From the NCBI GenBank assembly GCA_026075535.2, contig AP026542.1, positions 11,904,001 to 11,968,000 on the forward strand: a stretch of DNA of 64,000 nucleotides. The letters run 5' to 3'. Origin of the DNA: Tricholoma matsutake. Taxonomy: Eukaryota; Basidiomycota; Agaricomycetes; Agaricales; Tricholomataceae. Made by a program: the position numbers and the translations under genes. Shown here piece by piece: positions 10,080 to 20,672 of this stretch. The notes under the pieces are model-generated. The model was not told the origin of the DNA, searched no databases, and saw only the letters and a list, made by a program, of their open reading frames with translations. How positions within the stretch are numbered: the first letter of the stretch is position 1; each line of letters starts with the position of its first letter.

Positions 10080-12194
10080 CTATGTCTCTGAGCCCATGAG
10101 CAAAGCCAATGTACTTGCCTGACTATCCAAGAAGTTCAGTGCAATGCAAACAAATAGCCACAAAATAGATGTACATTCCCAGAATCGATCAGCGGGATTG
10201 GGAGCAGGGCCATTAAAGGAAGTGGGATTGGGAATGAGACCGGGAGCGGGAGCGGGTACAGCAGCAGCAGCAGCATCAGGGAGGGCAGTAACACCAGTCC
10301 GAATGTGAGAATTATGCCAAATCCAGGACAGATGAATATTAATGGAGCCTGGCATATTCGGGTTCAGAATAGCTGTGCTAGCATTGAGGTCATCCTTTTT
10401 TAACTGCTGAAACATATTTAAGGTGTCAGTGTCACAATCCAGTGCCACCAATCTGCTTCGGCAATGGTTATACATTCAGGAATGCAGGGCAATTTGGTTA
10501 ACCAACTCCTGGACAGTGGCTCATGCTTGTGTGTGTGAACTACCTTTCTTGGGGCCGCTCGAATAATGTGTGAATATTGAAATGACTTGTCCACAATGAG
10601 CTCCCGCAGCCGATGCAGCAGTTGGCTTGCCTGATTCTTCCTGAGCTGAATCTCCACCTCTGCCAGAGGGCCATTAAATGGAGGTATACTTGTTGCTCCT
10701 CAACTGGAATAGCATTTCTGTCAGCTGGAAGATGTGAAGGCCCCAATGCTGTAGGTGTGTCTTCATCTGAAGGGTCTAACTCATCAGAGTTGTCAACATT
10801 GTAATGGCTGATTTGTGATGGAGCAATGTCATGGTCAGCAACATTGGCAGCATTTTGTAAATCTGTTAAGGTTTCCATGTGGGATGCGAGAGCTTCCCTT
10901 TCCCTTTCAACAGATTGCATGTCAGAAACATTTGGTGATGTACCAATTTGGCAGACTTTGTCTCGTAATTCAATCCTGGTGTATGCCAACAATGGGTTGT
11001 GATATATGAGTATGTTAGGCAGTACTTACTGCATTTGTTGAACAATGATTGCCAAATCAATCCACTCCTCAACTGCAGATTGAACCAGTGCTGGTGCCAC
11101 TCCCATTGCTGGTGCTGATGCTGATGCTGTTCCCACTCCCACTCCCGATCCCTGAGTGGCATAGATATCCATGGCCTTAACATCTGTCAGCCTGAGCGAT
11201 TCTGCTGCAGTCACTTCATCCTCCCATCTTTGGACTGCCTGTTGACCAAATGCTGCTGTAAGGTCAGCATGGTGCTTGCTGAGTTGCATGGAGATCTCAA
11301 GGGCTTCTTGAGATTTTGCACACAGCATAGCGGTCATGCCAAGCATTTTCTTGTGATTTGAGTCTGTAGCATGATCGTTGAGCATTTCTGCCCAATGTGG
11401 CAAGGTCGCTGTCCTGACTGTTGGGGAAATGGAATTCAGTGATGACCACAGGGACTCTAGTATTTCTCCTGCTATGATGCCAGAGCCTGGAATGAAAGAT
11501 GGAGCATAGCAAAAAAAGCATTCATCCTTGTGACCATGTACATGCATAAGCTCAATGGCCTGGTCAATGGTGAGGTCAGCTGGAAGAAGTGGACCAATGC
11601 ACTCCAGAAGGTAGATGATGTACTGGCAGACATAGTGTTTTGAGGTCCAGTTGGGTTGCAGTCTTTTGCAGTCTTTTTAAAATTTAAACTGCCTCCTACT
11701 ACCTCAAACAATGAGATAAAATCATGAAAATATTTGAGCAGATAGATCTGGCCAAAGACTGGGGGGTCATCTCTGGAACATAAGGATTCTGGTCAGTGAT
11801 TGTCAATATAATCACAAAATTTAATCATGGATAGAGAAGTGAAAATAATGGGGGGTCCTCTCTTTGATGAAATGATTTCATCCAGTCATTGCTGAGATAC
11901 AGCAAAACAGCAAAAGACTGGACCTTGAAACACTAGGCAGACAATGTCATAAATCAGCATTACTCCCTGTTGAGGGTCAACCCTGGTAGTCTTCAGTGCT
12001 TGAAGGAAAGCAAAGTCAATGTTCTTTTGCTGTTCTCCCTGGAACAAGTCTACCAATGCATTGGGTGCATAACATCCATGTCGTGCACATGCAATAGCAG
12101 CTACTCCAATCCTATCACATGCCTTTGATGCCAGAAAAGCATTCACAATGGCTAGGAATTTATTTTTGCAAGGTGCCTTCTGCAAAAGGGGCAT
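10080..12194 (-). pseudogene. KDZ (Kyakuja-Dileera-Zisupton) transposase, 5'-truncated
   Basis: On the minus strand, the first piece (from 12194) gives AIACARHGCYAPNALVD, GEQQKNIDFAFLQALKTT and VMLIYDIVC. After a MITE insertion it resumes with QYIIYLLECIGPLLPADLT, HVHGHKDECFFCYAPSFIPG, GEILESLWSSLN and LNDHATDSNHKKMLGM. C-terminal pieces include LRKNQASQLLHRLRELIVDK (10418-10657) and LKKDDLNASTAILNPNMPG (10080-10475). These match the RNase-H-fold core and C-terminal half of KDZ transposases. The N-terminal region with the first catalytic Asp is missing: an intron acceptor tttttgcag-like signal precedes 12194 and gene B starts about 115 bp away on the other strand. The piece is split by frameshifts at about 10600, so it is not functional as it stands. 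Confidence 0.82.
11633..11935. mobile_element. hAT-type MITE inserted in the KDZ transposase
   Basis: The 303-bp element starts tagtgttttgaggtccag and ends with the near-perfect reverse complement (ctggaccttgaaacacta). The 8-bp duplication ggcagaca stands at 11625-11632 and 11936-11943. The terminal TAGTG fits the hAT consensus YARNG, and 8-bp duplications are typical of hAT. Excision of the element plus one duplication copy rejoins transposase residues YDIVC and QYIIYLLE in frame. It has no coding capacity, so a transposase must have come from elsewhere. Confidence 0.9.
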
Positions 12195-12299
12195 GGATCA
12201 GATCACATCAGATCGGGAGTGGGCATGGGAGCAGGGGTGGGTACAGCCACAGCCACAGCCACAGGAACGGCAGTTGCAATGACAGTGGCAGCGGCAAGG

Positions 12300-14291
12300 G
12301 AAGTGTACTTACTGTTAATTGAATCAAAAGCTGCCCAATTGCAAATACTCAAGACTGACATTCTCCCCACCATATTTAATTACTGGGCGTCAATTGAGAT
12401 GACCCCAATAGATCCAGAGGAGAGTCGCATGTGTGCCAAGGTGGGGTATCATCCCATTCAATGTTGTATTATTGATCACATTGCCAGGAACTAACAAACT
12501 GGCTTTCAAACAACTGGCAAATGACGAAAGGCTCCTCAAGGAAGTCAAACAACTTCAAAGTGAAGTGATCAGAAGTGATGTGGAGCTTACACCAGGACTG
12601 AGTTTGGAAAGAGATCGGAGATATGTTAGGTGTTCAGGATGTGTCCACAAGTATGCCTGTATGGTTCCAGAACCAACTGCCAGCCATCAAGAGGGTTTTT
12701 GAAAGCATGACTGCAGAGGGAAAGGCAGTGCTTGAGGCCGATCAGGAGAAAATGGAGGGGGAAGGTTATCCAGAGAAAACAAAGTGAATGTAAGTTAACC
12801 CATTGCTGTTGCCATTGCTGTTGCCACTGCCGATGATGTTATTGATGTTTTGCAGTCAAGCAGAGAAGAACCTGGTTAAGCATGTGGAGGAGACTGCACA
12901 ACAACAGTGGCTAGAAATGGGGGTGCTATCTGTGACATTCACGGCCTACACTGCACCTGATGGTTTGATGGTTGTTGATGCATGAGTGAAAATCTTCCAC
13001 TGCCATTGCTGCTGCCATTGCTGATCCCGCTCCCAATCACAGTCACGAAAATGTTTCATCATTGATGGCCACCCCTGCATGATCCTTCATAGACACAGAT
13101 AATAATGAGATCGCAGAGCTCAAGCGCCACTTCATGGGCTATATCAAGGCTTTATGTGCATCAGACGTTGCTTCAAGGTCAACAGCGCATGGTGACTCAA
13201 TGCAAATCCAACTTGAGATGACTAGCGATGGGTTCCCCATCCTACCCACACCATGGAAAGGCTCACTGTACAAGAAAAAAGAGCTGGAGGAATGGTTTAA
13301 GCTGCATGTTGGGCAGCATTACAGTATGATCACTTCCTTTTCAATGAGTTGTTACTTATCTGCATGCAGAACTAGCAAACAATGGTCATACTCACCATGT
13401 CCCATTTACAGCAATTGCTGAGCACACATTGACATTCATCAATCCAGAATATCTCCCAGCCAGGTTCAAATGGACAGACCCACGGAACATGCAAAAGAGT
13501 GTCATAGAAGACTTCTTCAACCACATTCTGCAGCGGCAAATGGCACAGGGCCCTGAGAGGGCATTCAGGTTCAAAAGAATCAAGCTACACAATGGTAGTG
13601 TCTCTCCTGTGCAATATCCTAATGATTTGAATAGCCCTACACCTTCTCAATGGATGCGCAAACACACTGGCCGACATAATGCAGATGCCACTGCCATGCC
13701 CGATGTAGACTCCCCTGCTGCCGCTACCACTGCCGTGCCCAGTGCAGACAACTCAGTGGCCTGTGCTGACTCAGTCGCTCCTGCACCCGCTCCCATGCCT
13801 GTGCCTGTGCCTGACCCCGAAGGCCAATCCCAAGGCTTAGGTGCATCTTCTCCCAACCCACATTCACAATTGAGAGTCATAAAAGCTGCAAAAGGCAAAT
13901 CCAAGCCAAAGAAACCTGGCCAAAGGTCGATGGCAGAACAGGCACACAACTCAAACACAAGTGCAACTCTGTTGAATGATGGACATACTCTAATGCTGGC
14001 GTCACTCAGCCACAGCCAATTAATGGTCCAGGTGATGGTGAACTGCAGTATCTTATACCTCGAGACACATACATGAGGTACATGGGACCCATGTCAGGCA
14101 ACAATGTGAATGACCCCCCTATTGATCTGTCCCTGTTCCAAAACGACCACTCCACTCTGCCTCCTCAACAAACATCACAATGTCCTAAACCTCGCTCCCT
14201 TTTTCACAACCAGAATATGGGAGTGGCCAGGATACAGGAGCAGCCAGCATGCCCAATGAAGGATTGTCAGCAGTTAGCTATCAACCAATGA
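12300..14291 (+). CDS. Gene B: multi-exon cargo gene of unknown function
   Basis: Several spliced pieces read on the plus strand: AQLQILKTDILPTIFNYWAS (about 12330), NQLPAIKRVFESMTAEGKAV ending GEGYPEKTK at 12786 before a donor-like gtgaatgt, NLVKHVEETAQQQWLEMGVL (from 12856, after acceptor tgttttgcag), EIAELKRHFMGYIKALCASD with SDGFPILPTPWKGSLYKKKE (13100-13320), an intron gtatgatc...gcatgcag (13324-13371), then LTFINPEYLPARFKWTDPRN and a Pro/Ala-rich tail with a Lys-rich patch (KGKSKPKKPG). A late frame shift near 14030 leads to GELQYLIPRDTYMRYMGPMS. The family is familiar to me only as a TE-linked hypothetical of Agaricomycetes. No catalytic motif was seen. One in-frame stop near 13072 suggests decay or an unrecognised intron. 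Confidence 0.5.
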
Positions 14292-14449
14292 CCCCACCCC
14301 CATCCCAACAAAACCTGACAATCAGGCAATCACATCAGCAGTGGCCAGCATGGCAGTGGCCAGCTTGGCCGACATAGGATCATCAACGGTTAGCTATCAA
14401 CCAATGACCCCACCCCCATCCCAACAAAACCTGACAATCAACCAATCAG
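14272..14449. repeat. Direct repeat, period about 116 bp
   Basis: The segment ttagctatcaaccaatgacc ... cctgacaatca occurs at about 14274-14330 and again at about 14391-14446 with almost no change. It overlaps the 3' end of gene B and the spacer before gene C. Confidence 0.8.
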
Positions 14450-14619
14450 AGGGTCGACAATGAAAGACAGCTGATGACCTTGCGCAACAGGAGGCCATTT
14501 TAAACACAACCCTTGGTAAAAGAGAGAAGAGGAAAAATGTGAAATTTTCAGACTAATTATACAACAATATTTCTGTATGAATGTAAAATAAAATGGTCCA
14601 ACCATTACTTTTTTCTGCC

Positions 14620-16503
14620 TCATTTGACCTCCTCTCTGTCCTCGGATGTTCCCGCTCTCTTCTTTGGGTTTGGCTGAGGGCTGGTACTTCCCAAAGGCTG
14701 GGTGGGTGACAAATGGCGAGGGGATCGGCATAATTGTGGAGGAGGAGGGGAATGCGATGCCAGCGGTGAAGGAGGGGCGGGTGGTACAAACACATTGCTG
14801 GTGGATACCGTTACTGGTTCCACAGGGTCAGCATTGGGGATTGAGGGGGGTGGAAGGAGGGGAGGAAGGGGTGCATCCACAGAGGTCATACATTGAACTG
14901 ATTCATGAGAATCTTGTGGTGTGGCAGGGATGACCTTGATTTGAGGACCATGTCCTTCTTCCTCAAGCCCAGTGGGAGCGGGAGTGGGAGCAGCATGTGG
15001 CAGTGTGGGAGCAGGAGAGGGAGCAGGAGTGGGAGTGGGAGAGGGACAGGGAGCACTTGATGCATCATCTTGGCCTTGCCAAGTGGGCTGGCCGGCTTCT
15101 GCATCGGGCAAAGCATCGGGAGCAGCAGCAGCAGTGGCAGGTGGGGGTGCAAGTGCAGGAATGGGGGCGGGAGCGGCAGGTGGGGCATCAGGTGGAAGTG
15201 CGGAAACAGGAGCAGGGGTGGGGGCAGGAGCAGGGGCAGGAGCGGGAGCAACCTCATGTCTGTCTTCCTCAGGCCAAGACGCCTCATGTCTATCTTCCTC
15301 ACTACCAGCATCAGTGGCACCAGCCCTGTGCCAGAGATCCTCCCAAGCAGCGTCCCCAGCATCCTGCTCATCTTTGTTGACCTCCATACCATACCTTCGC
15401 CTATAGCTGGGACCATCTCTAATATAGTGCAGCTCACCTGCACCATTGTACAACACAAGGGGATGTGGGCAGAACCCCATGTACTCTTCCATCTCATCCA
15501 TCCTCCTGCTCAAGCTGGCCATATTCTCCCATATGTTGGCCATTGCTCTGGGGAAGTTCTGATGGAGCCAATCACCCTGATTGTACAGATGGTGCTCCAG
15601 TTCTTGTATACAGTTGTTGAAGTCACAGAGGTCCCCAGCAGTAATGGGAGTGGGAGTGGGTGAGGGCTGGTGTTCATGCACAACATCAACCATCTCGACG
15701 TCAGAGGAATATGTTGCTGTGGTCAATGTTCAGTGGTTATTTGTATGGTGATACATAGTACTTACCCTTTGATTTTCCTTTTTCTTCCCTCATGAACCTC
15801 CACCAGGATCCAGACTTCTTCACCTTTCTTCTGGCTGCACCCTTTCCTTTCTCTGGCTTGTCCCCTCCATGACCATCTTTCATTTTTTTGCACTTGAATT
15901 TGCCCTTCCCACATTTGAGACATGTGCCCTTCCCATTGACCTGTTTGTGACATGACATTGTCTCCCAAGCCGGATGCATTGTATGCAGGGAGTGGGCCTT
16001 ACTGCCCCACACGCTGGTTGTCACCATTGTTCCCTTTGCTCCTTTTGCTCCAACAATCCATCTCCATCGCTTTCCATCCCCTCTGATTCCCCATCATTTT
16101 CACAAATCCTCACCAGAGGTCCTGCCACTCCCACTTGGTCTTGCTGGAGTGGTTGGGGTGGGTGGTGCTGATGGGCGTGTATCTGGGTGTCAATGTTCTG
16201 GCTGGCATGACCTGGATCCAGATGGCTCTGCTGGTGCCTGTGGTTTCCTTCGCCTGGTCTCCCCTGGAGCTCCCGTTCCCACTCCTGTTCCCATCCCCAT
16301 CCCCACTCCCGTCCCCATCCCCACTCCCATCCCCATCCCCGCTCCCATCCCCATCCCCGCTCCCATCCCCACTGCCATCCCCATCCCCACTGCCATCCCC
16401 ATCCCCACTCCCATCCCCATCCCCACTCCCATCCCCATCCCCACTCCCATCCCCATCCCCATCCCCATTCCCATTCCTGTCCCCTCTCCCCTCCGTCATC
16501 CTG
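14620..16503 (-). CDS. Gene C, 3' part: Zn-cluster and coiled-coil protein with Pro/Ala-rich tail
   Basis: Reading on the minus strand from 16503, a long GGGATG-type hexamer tract leads into [20 protein letters not shown] and [16 protein letters not shown] cysteine cluster follows near 15900-16000: [12 protein letters not shown] in one frame and [13 protein letters not shown] in the next, spacing C-x2-C-x6-C twice, as in small fungal Zn clusters. A frame change lies between the two halves. After an intron, ATG at 15726 opens a 368-residue frame with [10 protein letters not shown], a probable coiled coil ([20 protein letters not shown] through [16 protein letters not shown]), a Pro/Ala repeat, and a basic end [17 protein letters not shown]. 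The N-terminal exons continue at 20032-20484 beyond the gypsy insertion. Function unknown. Confidence 0.5.
16265..16485. repeat. CCCATC/CCCACT hexamer array
   Basis: About 35 tandem six-base units of the type cccatc, cccact, cccgct run here. The array reads as [14 protein letters not shown] or WGWEWGW depending on frame, so apparent long ORFs on both strands are products of the repeat. The target site of the gypsy element (ctccc) lies at its right end. Confidence 0.9.
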
Positions 16504-16508
16504 CTCCC

Positions 16509-16640
16509 TGTTACAAATTTTGTTATTGTAACCCATGACGACCAGATGTACGCCAGCAAGACTGGGTACTTTATTTTTCTCATTCGACTCGACTCACTTC
16601 TGATGGGAGATGCCTTGATGCATGGTGACACCATGCACCC
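16509..16640 (+). repeat. 5' LTR fragment of gypsy element 1
   Basis: The stretch starts tgttacaaattttgttattg and matches 19356-19487 until ccatgcaccc, where homology stops. About 13 of 132 positions differ, all transitions. At four places one copy has TG where the other has CA. Confidence 0.88.
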
Positions 16641-16652
16641 GAAGACCTGGAG

Positions 16653-16999
16653 TAGTGTTGCCATGGCTCGAGCCGCGTTTTTTGCTATCTTGGGAAATAA
16701 ATTACATAAAATCACCAAAATATTTGAGGAGCTAGATCCCATCAAACGCCGAGGGGTCTCCTGCCAACTCTAAGTGATCAGAGAAGCAGTTCCTGAGATA
16801 TTCCAGTGGCTTTGAAATGGCTCAAGCCAAGCCATTTCAAAGCCACTGGAATATCTCAGGAACTGCTTCTCTGATCACTTAGAGTTGGCAGGAGACCCCT
16901 CGGCGTTTGATGGGATCTAGCTCCTCAAATATTTTGGTGATTTTATGTAATTTATTTCCCAAGATAGCAAAAAACGCGGCTCGAGCCATGGCAACACGA
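16653..16999. mobile_element. Palindromic hAT-type MITE with identical 168-bp arms
   Basis: The left arm (tagtgttgccatggctcgag... to 16822) is repeated as an apparently perfect reverse complement from 16830 to 16999, apart from two bases at the very ends. The spacer is 7 bases. The 8-bp duplication acctggag lies at 16645-16652 and 17000-17007. TAGTG fits the hAT terminus rule. Internal words such as aaaatatttgag and the ggggtc segment are shared with the MITE at 11633-11935, so both belong to related families. It inserted in the RNase H region of gypsy element 1. Confidence 0.92.
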
Positions 17000-17007
17000 A
17001 CCTGGAG

Positions 17008-18715
17008 ACACTACCTAGTGGGTTCAGGACACCCATTGGTAATCCTGTCGGACCACAAGAACTTGATGTACTTCTGAACAGTGCAGAAATAGAACAGACG
17101 ACAGGCAAGATGGAGCCTATTCCTATCAGAATTTGACTTGCAAATCGTCCATGTGCCTGGATCACAAATGGTACAGAGCGATGCGTTATCACAGAGTGCA
17201 GATCACATACCAGAAGAAGACAACAATAATGAAGACATCATGATGCTGCCAGAGACAGTATTCATGAAATTCATTGATACCGAAATGCATGACTTACTTG
17301 CAGGGAGTATCATGAAAGACGACCTGGTGAAAAGCGCAATCGAGGCGCTAAAGACCAAGGGAATACTGCCGATAAAGTCAGCTTTGGAAGACTGGAAGAT
17401 AGAAGATGGCCTTTTATTCTTCCGAGACAGATGTTACATCCCAGACAATGGAGATCTATGAAAGAAGCTGGTGCAAAAGTACCATGAAGGAGTGACCAGC
17501 AGACACCCAGGACAATGGCAAACAACCAAAATGATCAGGAGAGACTACTGGTGGCCGGGGATGATGATGTACATCAAGAACTATGTTGCTGGATGCGCAA
17601 TATGCCAGCAGATGAAGATCAACATGCACCCGACGAACCCCCCGCTACAACCGATCAAATCTGAAGCGACAAGACCATTCGCTATGGTGACGACAGATTT
17701 CATAACCGACCTACCGGAGTCCGATGGTTATGATGCACTCATGGTCATGGTAGACCATGGGCTTACGAAGGGGGTAATTTTTATCCCTTGCAAGAAAACG
17801 ATAGATGCATTGGGACTGGCCACCCTCTACCTAGACAATGTCTACAAATGATTCGGCCTCCCAGACAAGATCATCTCTGACAGGGACCCACGATTTGCCT
17901 CGCAGCTATTCCAGGAGCTAGGAAGATTGCTTGTAATCAAGCTGGCAATGAGTATGGCATACCACCCCCAGACCGACGGGGAGACAGAACGGGTGTATCA
18001 AGAAGTAGAAGTGTACCTGTGGATCTTCTGCTCGAACAACCAGGAGAATTGGAAGCACCTTCTCCTGACTGTGGAGTTCACACACAACCAGAGGACACAC
18101 TCAGTACAGAGGAACTCCCTGTTCTACCTCATGATGGGCTACGAGCCCAAGGCAATCCTTCTCCCCTACCTGAAGACAAACATACCAGCCATAGAGAAGC
18201 GACTTGTCGCACTACAATGGGCCCGAGACAAAGTGAAGGCAACTCATGAGTTGGCCAGACAAATGATGGCAGAGAGAAAAACGAGACACTTCACCCCATT
18301 CAGAGAAGGAGATAAGGTGTGGCTAGAAGCGAAGAACCTCAAGATGACACACTTGATGAGGAAACTCGCACCGAAAAGAGAAGGACCCTTCACTGTCAAA
18401 GAGGTCTTAGGCCCGCTCTCCTACCGGCTGAAGTTGCCAGAACAGTGGAAGATACACCCGATATTCCATGCAGCACTCCTCTCCCCATACAAAGAAACCA
18501 AAGCACATGGTCCGAACTTCCCAGAACCACCGCCTGATCTAATAGAAGGCGAATCAGAGTATGAAGTGGAAGCGATCATCAGACACAAAAAGAAAGGAAG
18601 AACCATGCACTTCTTAGTGAAGTGGGTCAGATACCCAACCTTGGAGAACTCATGGGAACCCAAGGGAAACCTGACTAATGCCAAGAAAATCCTAGGGGCA
18701 TATAAACAGCGATGA
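17008..18715 (+). pseudogene. Gypsy 1 pol: RNase H, integrase, chromodomain
   Basis: RNase H remains read HPLVILSDHKNLMYF, RRQARWSLFLSEFDLQ and VPGSQMVQSDALSQ. Integrase follows with its HHCC zinc site (YHEGVTSRHPG ... AGCAICQQMK) and the DDE core: TTDFITDLPESDGYDALMVM, SDRDPRFASQLFQ, and YHPQTDGETERVYQEVE. The C-terminus has the GPFTVKEVLGPLSYRLKLP module and IHPIFHAALLSPY, then a chromodomain (YEVEAIIRHKKKGRTMHFLV, KWVRYPTLENSWEP). Chromodomains direct integration to modified chromatin. Premature stops at about 17075, 17098, 17459 and 17849 each fit CGA-to-TGA or CAG-to-TAG changes. The 262-codon part from 17927 is intact. Confidence 0.92.
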
Positions 18716-18842
18716 CAGCTATAGAAACCCCAGACTGAAAACACCCACCAAACTGAAGAAACCACAGAATGCTCCCCCCCTGCCCCCCCCCCCATCGACA
18801 CTTCACCAACCAAACCAACTACAAAACACACCACCCAGATGA

Positions 18843-19298
18843 ATGGTCATTGACCAAAAACCATTAATGAACATACTCCCAGGCAGACCCTCTTGGTTAT
18901 GCCCACATGGGATTCCCTTCTGGATAACAAGGGATGACTGGATTAGAAGGGTGTCCTCAACCTGTCCAAAATGCTGCCTCTTTGCCTGGAGGAGCACGAA
19001 GGCAGACCTGACTCAGGTGAGGACACAGTACGAGGAGTGGTGCTTTGAAGGAGAACTTGACAATGAAGACTATTTCTCCGAAGACTTCTGCATTGATCGA
19101 GAAGGGCTCACCCCCGGTACAAGACCACTAGCGGGAATAAGCAGACCCCTGTGGAGAGACCTCCAATGGAACACCCATTATGATGAGGAGAGCGGATACA
19201 GCCTGGCAAAGAGGCTCCTGCTTGGGGAACATGGAGAACTGGGAACATTACTGAGGTCCAACCGATTCCCTCAGACCCCGATCTGCCCTACCTCCTGA
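18843..19298 (+). CDS. Conserved extra ORF downstream of gypsy 1 integrase
   Basis: This 151-codon frame lies between pol and the 3' LTR. It has RPSWLCPHGIPFWITRDDWI and STCPKCCLFAWRS (two Cys pairs that could hold a metal), then an acidic stretch TQYEEWCFEGELDNEDYFSE and PLWRDLQWNTHYDEESGY. Nearly the same sequence occurs in gypsy element 2 (43972-44247, for example QFEEWCFEGELDDEDYF), so the ORF is a kept part of this family. No membrane or signal segment is visible, so it is not an obvious env gene. Function unknown. Confidence 0.6.
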   Translation: MVIDQKPLMNILPGRPSWLCPHGIPFWITRDDWIRRVSSTCPKCCLFAWRSTKADLTQVRTQYEEWCFEGELDNEDYFSEDFCIDREGLTPGTRPLAGISRPLWRDLQWNTHYDEESGYSLAKRLLLGEHGELGTLLRSNRFPQTPICPTS

Positions 19299-19355
19299 AC
19301 AGAGAAAAGAAGATAGTGATCGAAGTCAGTGACTTCGAAGATAGAGAGAGGGTGA

Positions 19356-20026
19356 TGTTATGAATTTTGTTATCATAACCTACAACGACCAGACATACGC
19401 CGGCAAGACCGGGTACTTTATTTTTCTCATTCGACTCAACTCACTTCTGATGGGAGACGCCTTGATGCATGGTGACACCATGCACCCAAACCACTCCCAC
19501 ACACACTGTGGTATGACAGCCCCTTGTCATGAGGCTTATCCCTTATTGTTCCCTGATATGCTGCACTGCAGCACTCCATGACATCGGACACCTCATGCAA
19601 GTATGAGGCCTGCTGTTTCTATTGCTCTTGTCTATATTTACCTGATAAGCATCTCACCTTCCGATTGGACGATAGATAGTCCTAGAACAGTATATAAGCT
19701 GTAGCTACACTCTGTGTATTCTTCAGCTTGACCTAATTCAATCAACGGTCTTAGACTCAACCAGAACACTTGACAGCTTAGGAAGCCCCTAGCTGTGATA
19801 ACTCAAACTCGACAGTTGGAAAGCCTCCAACTGTGATACACAAACCGATGGTCTACTCAGAAAGCCTCTGAGTACAGATAGCCACAACAACTTGAGGAAG
19901 TACCCAAGTGAAGGCCAGAAGCCTGATACACTAGGAAAGCCTCCTAGTGTGATACCGATATAGTTGGAAAGCCTCCAACTGTGACATACAAAGCCAAGGC
20001 TGAGTTAAAGACCTATATTCTTAACA
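19356..20026 (+). repeat. 3' LTR of gypsy element 1
   Basis: The 671-bp LTR runs from tgttatgaattttg to ctatattcttaaca. A purine tract (gaagatagagagagggtga) precedes it. It holds a TATA-like tatataagc near 19690 and several copies of a ggaaagcctcc-aactgtgat unit near 19810-19985. Flanked on the right by ctccc. Confidence 0.9.
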
Positions 20027-20031
20027 CTCCC

Positions 20032-20484
20032 ATTCCCATTCCCATTCCTGAACCCCCACCTGCCACTCCCACTCCTGATCTTGAAGGACCATCGGCCACT
20101 CCACCTCCCACTCCCGATGCCAAAACCCCTGAGGTTCCTGCAATCCCACCTTTCTTGTTGAATTTTTTCACTGCATGCAGCTGACCTTCCATGAAAATCT
20201 CATCTCCCATTCTATCAGAACTTCCCCATGCTACCAAAAAACCCCACAAGAATAACTTGGCACCAAATGCCGCTTTCAAGTCCTCCCCAAGATCCTGTCT
20301 TTGCCATGAAAATAATGTGTTCTACAGTATATTAGTCCCACTGTCATCCTGATAGTATTTTACTTACAAGTGCCCATTTTTGTTCCCTCATGACGGCCTT
20401 GATGTTTTGTGTTTGAAGGCCGCTTTGAACAGCCTGCTCAATCTGGCTGATGTGGCTGAGGACTTGTTGAGCTGTAACATTCAT
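20032..20484 (-). CDS. Gene C, N-terminal exons
   Basis: The start ATG at 20484 gives MNVTAQQVLSHISQIEQAVQ and KAVMREQKWAL, followed by a donor gtaagtaa and an intron of about 70 bp. The next exon reads DLGEDLKAAFGAKLFLWGFL, SSDRMGDEIFMEGQLHAVKK and FNKKGGIAGTSGVL, then GVGVAGGGSGMGMGMG, which leads into the hexamer tract. Gypsy element 1 cuts the gene here, and the rest continues from 16503 downward. The split is proven by the ctccc duplication. The family is unknown to me beyond being a TE-associated fungal hypothetical. Confidence 0.55.
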
Positions 20485-20672
20485 GTTGAGATGAGTTGGG
20501 AACAGGGATGGGAATGGGGATGGGAGTGATGGGGTTTGAAAGTCAATGAAAGTTGGAAAGATGAAAATCAACCATCACATGTGTTTGTTCATCAAGGCCA
20601 AACAAATAACATCAATATCTGATCACTAGATTAGATGCACATTATAACCTCTGTTACATTGATCCATCCACA

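Larger units (their letters stand above)
16509..20026 (+). mobile_element. Ty3/gypsy chromovirus (gypsy element 1), internally deleted
   Basis: The 3' LTR is complete (19356-20026) and the 5' LTR is a stub (16509 to about 16640). The pentamer ctccc flanks both outer ends (16504-16508 and 20027-20031). Everything from inside the 5' LTR to RNase H (most of the LTR, gag, protease and RT) is gone, with the join at about 16640. RNase H, integrase, a chromodomain and a further ORF remain. A hAT MITE sits at the deletion side. The element was inserted into the hexamer tract of gene C. Confidence 0.9.

Noticed and set aside
14646..15663. Several overlapping plus-strand Gly/Glu-rich frames
   Set aside because: They are shadows of gene C, whose minus-strand frame has a coiled coil, natural start and stop and splice signals.
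16135..16773. Long Pro/Ser-rich plus-strand frame
   Set aside because: All six frames across the CCCATC array are open because the repeat length is six; it also runs on into the gypsy LTR and the MITE.
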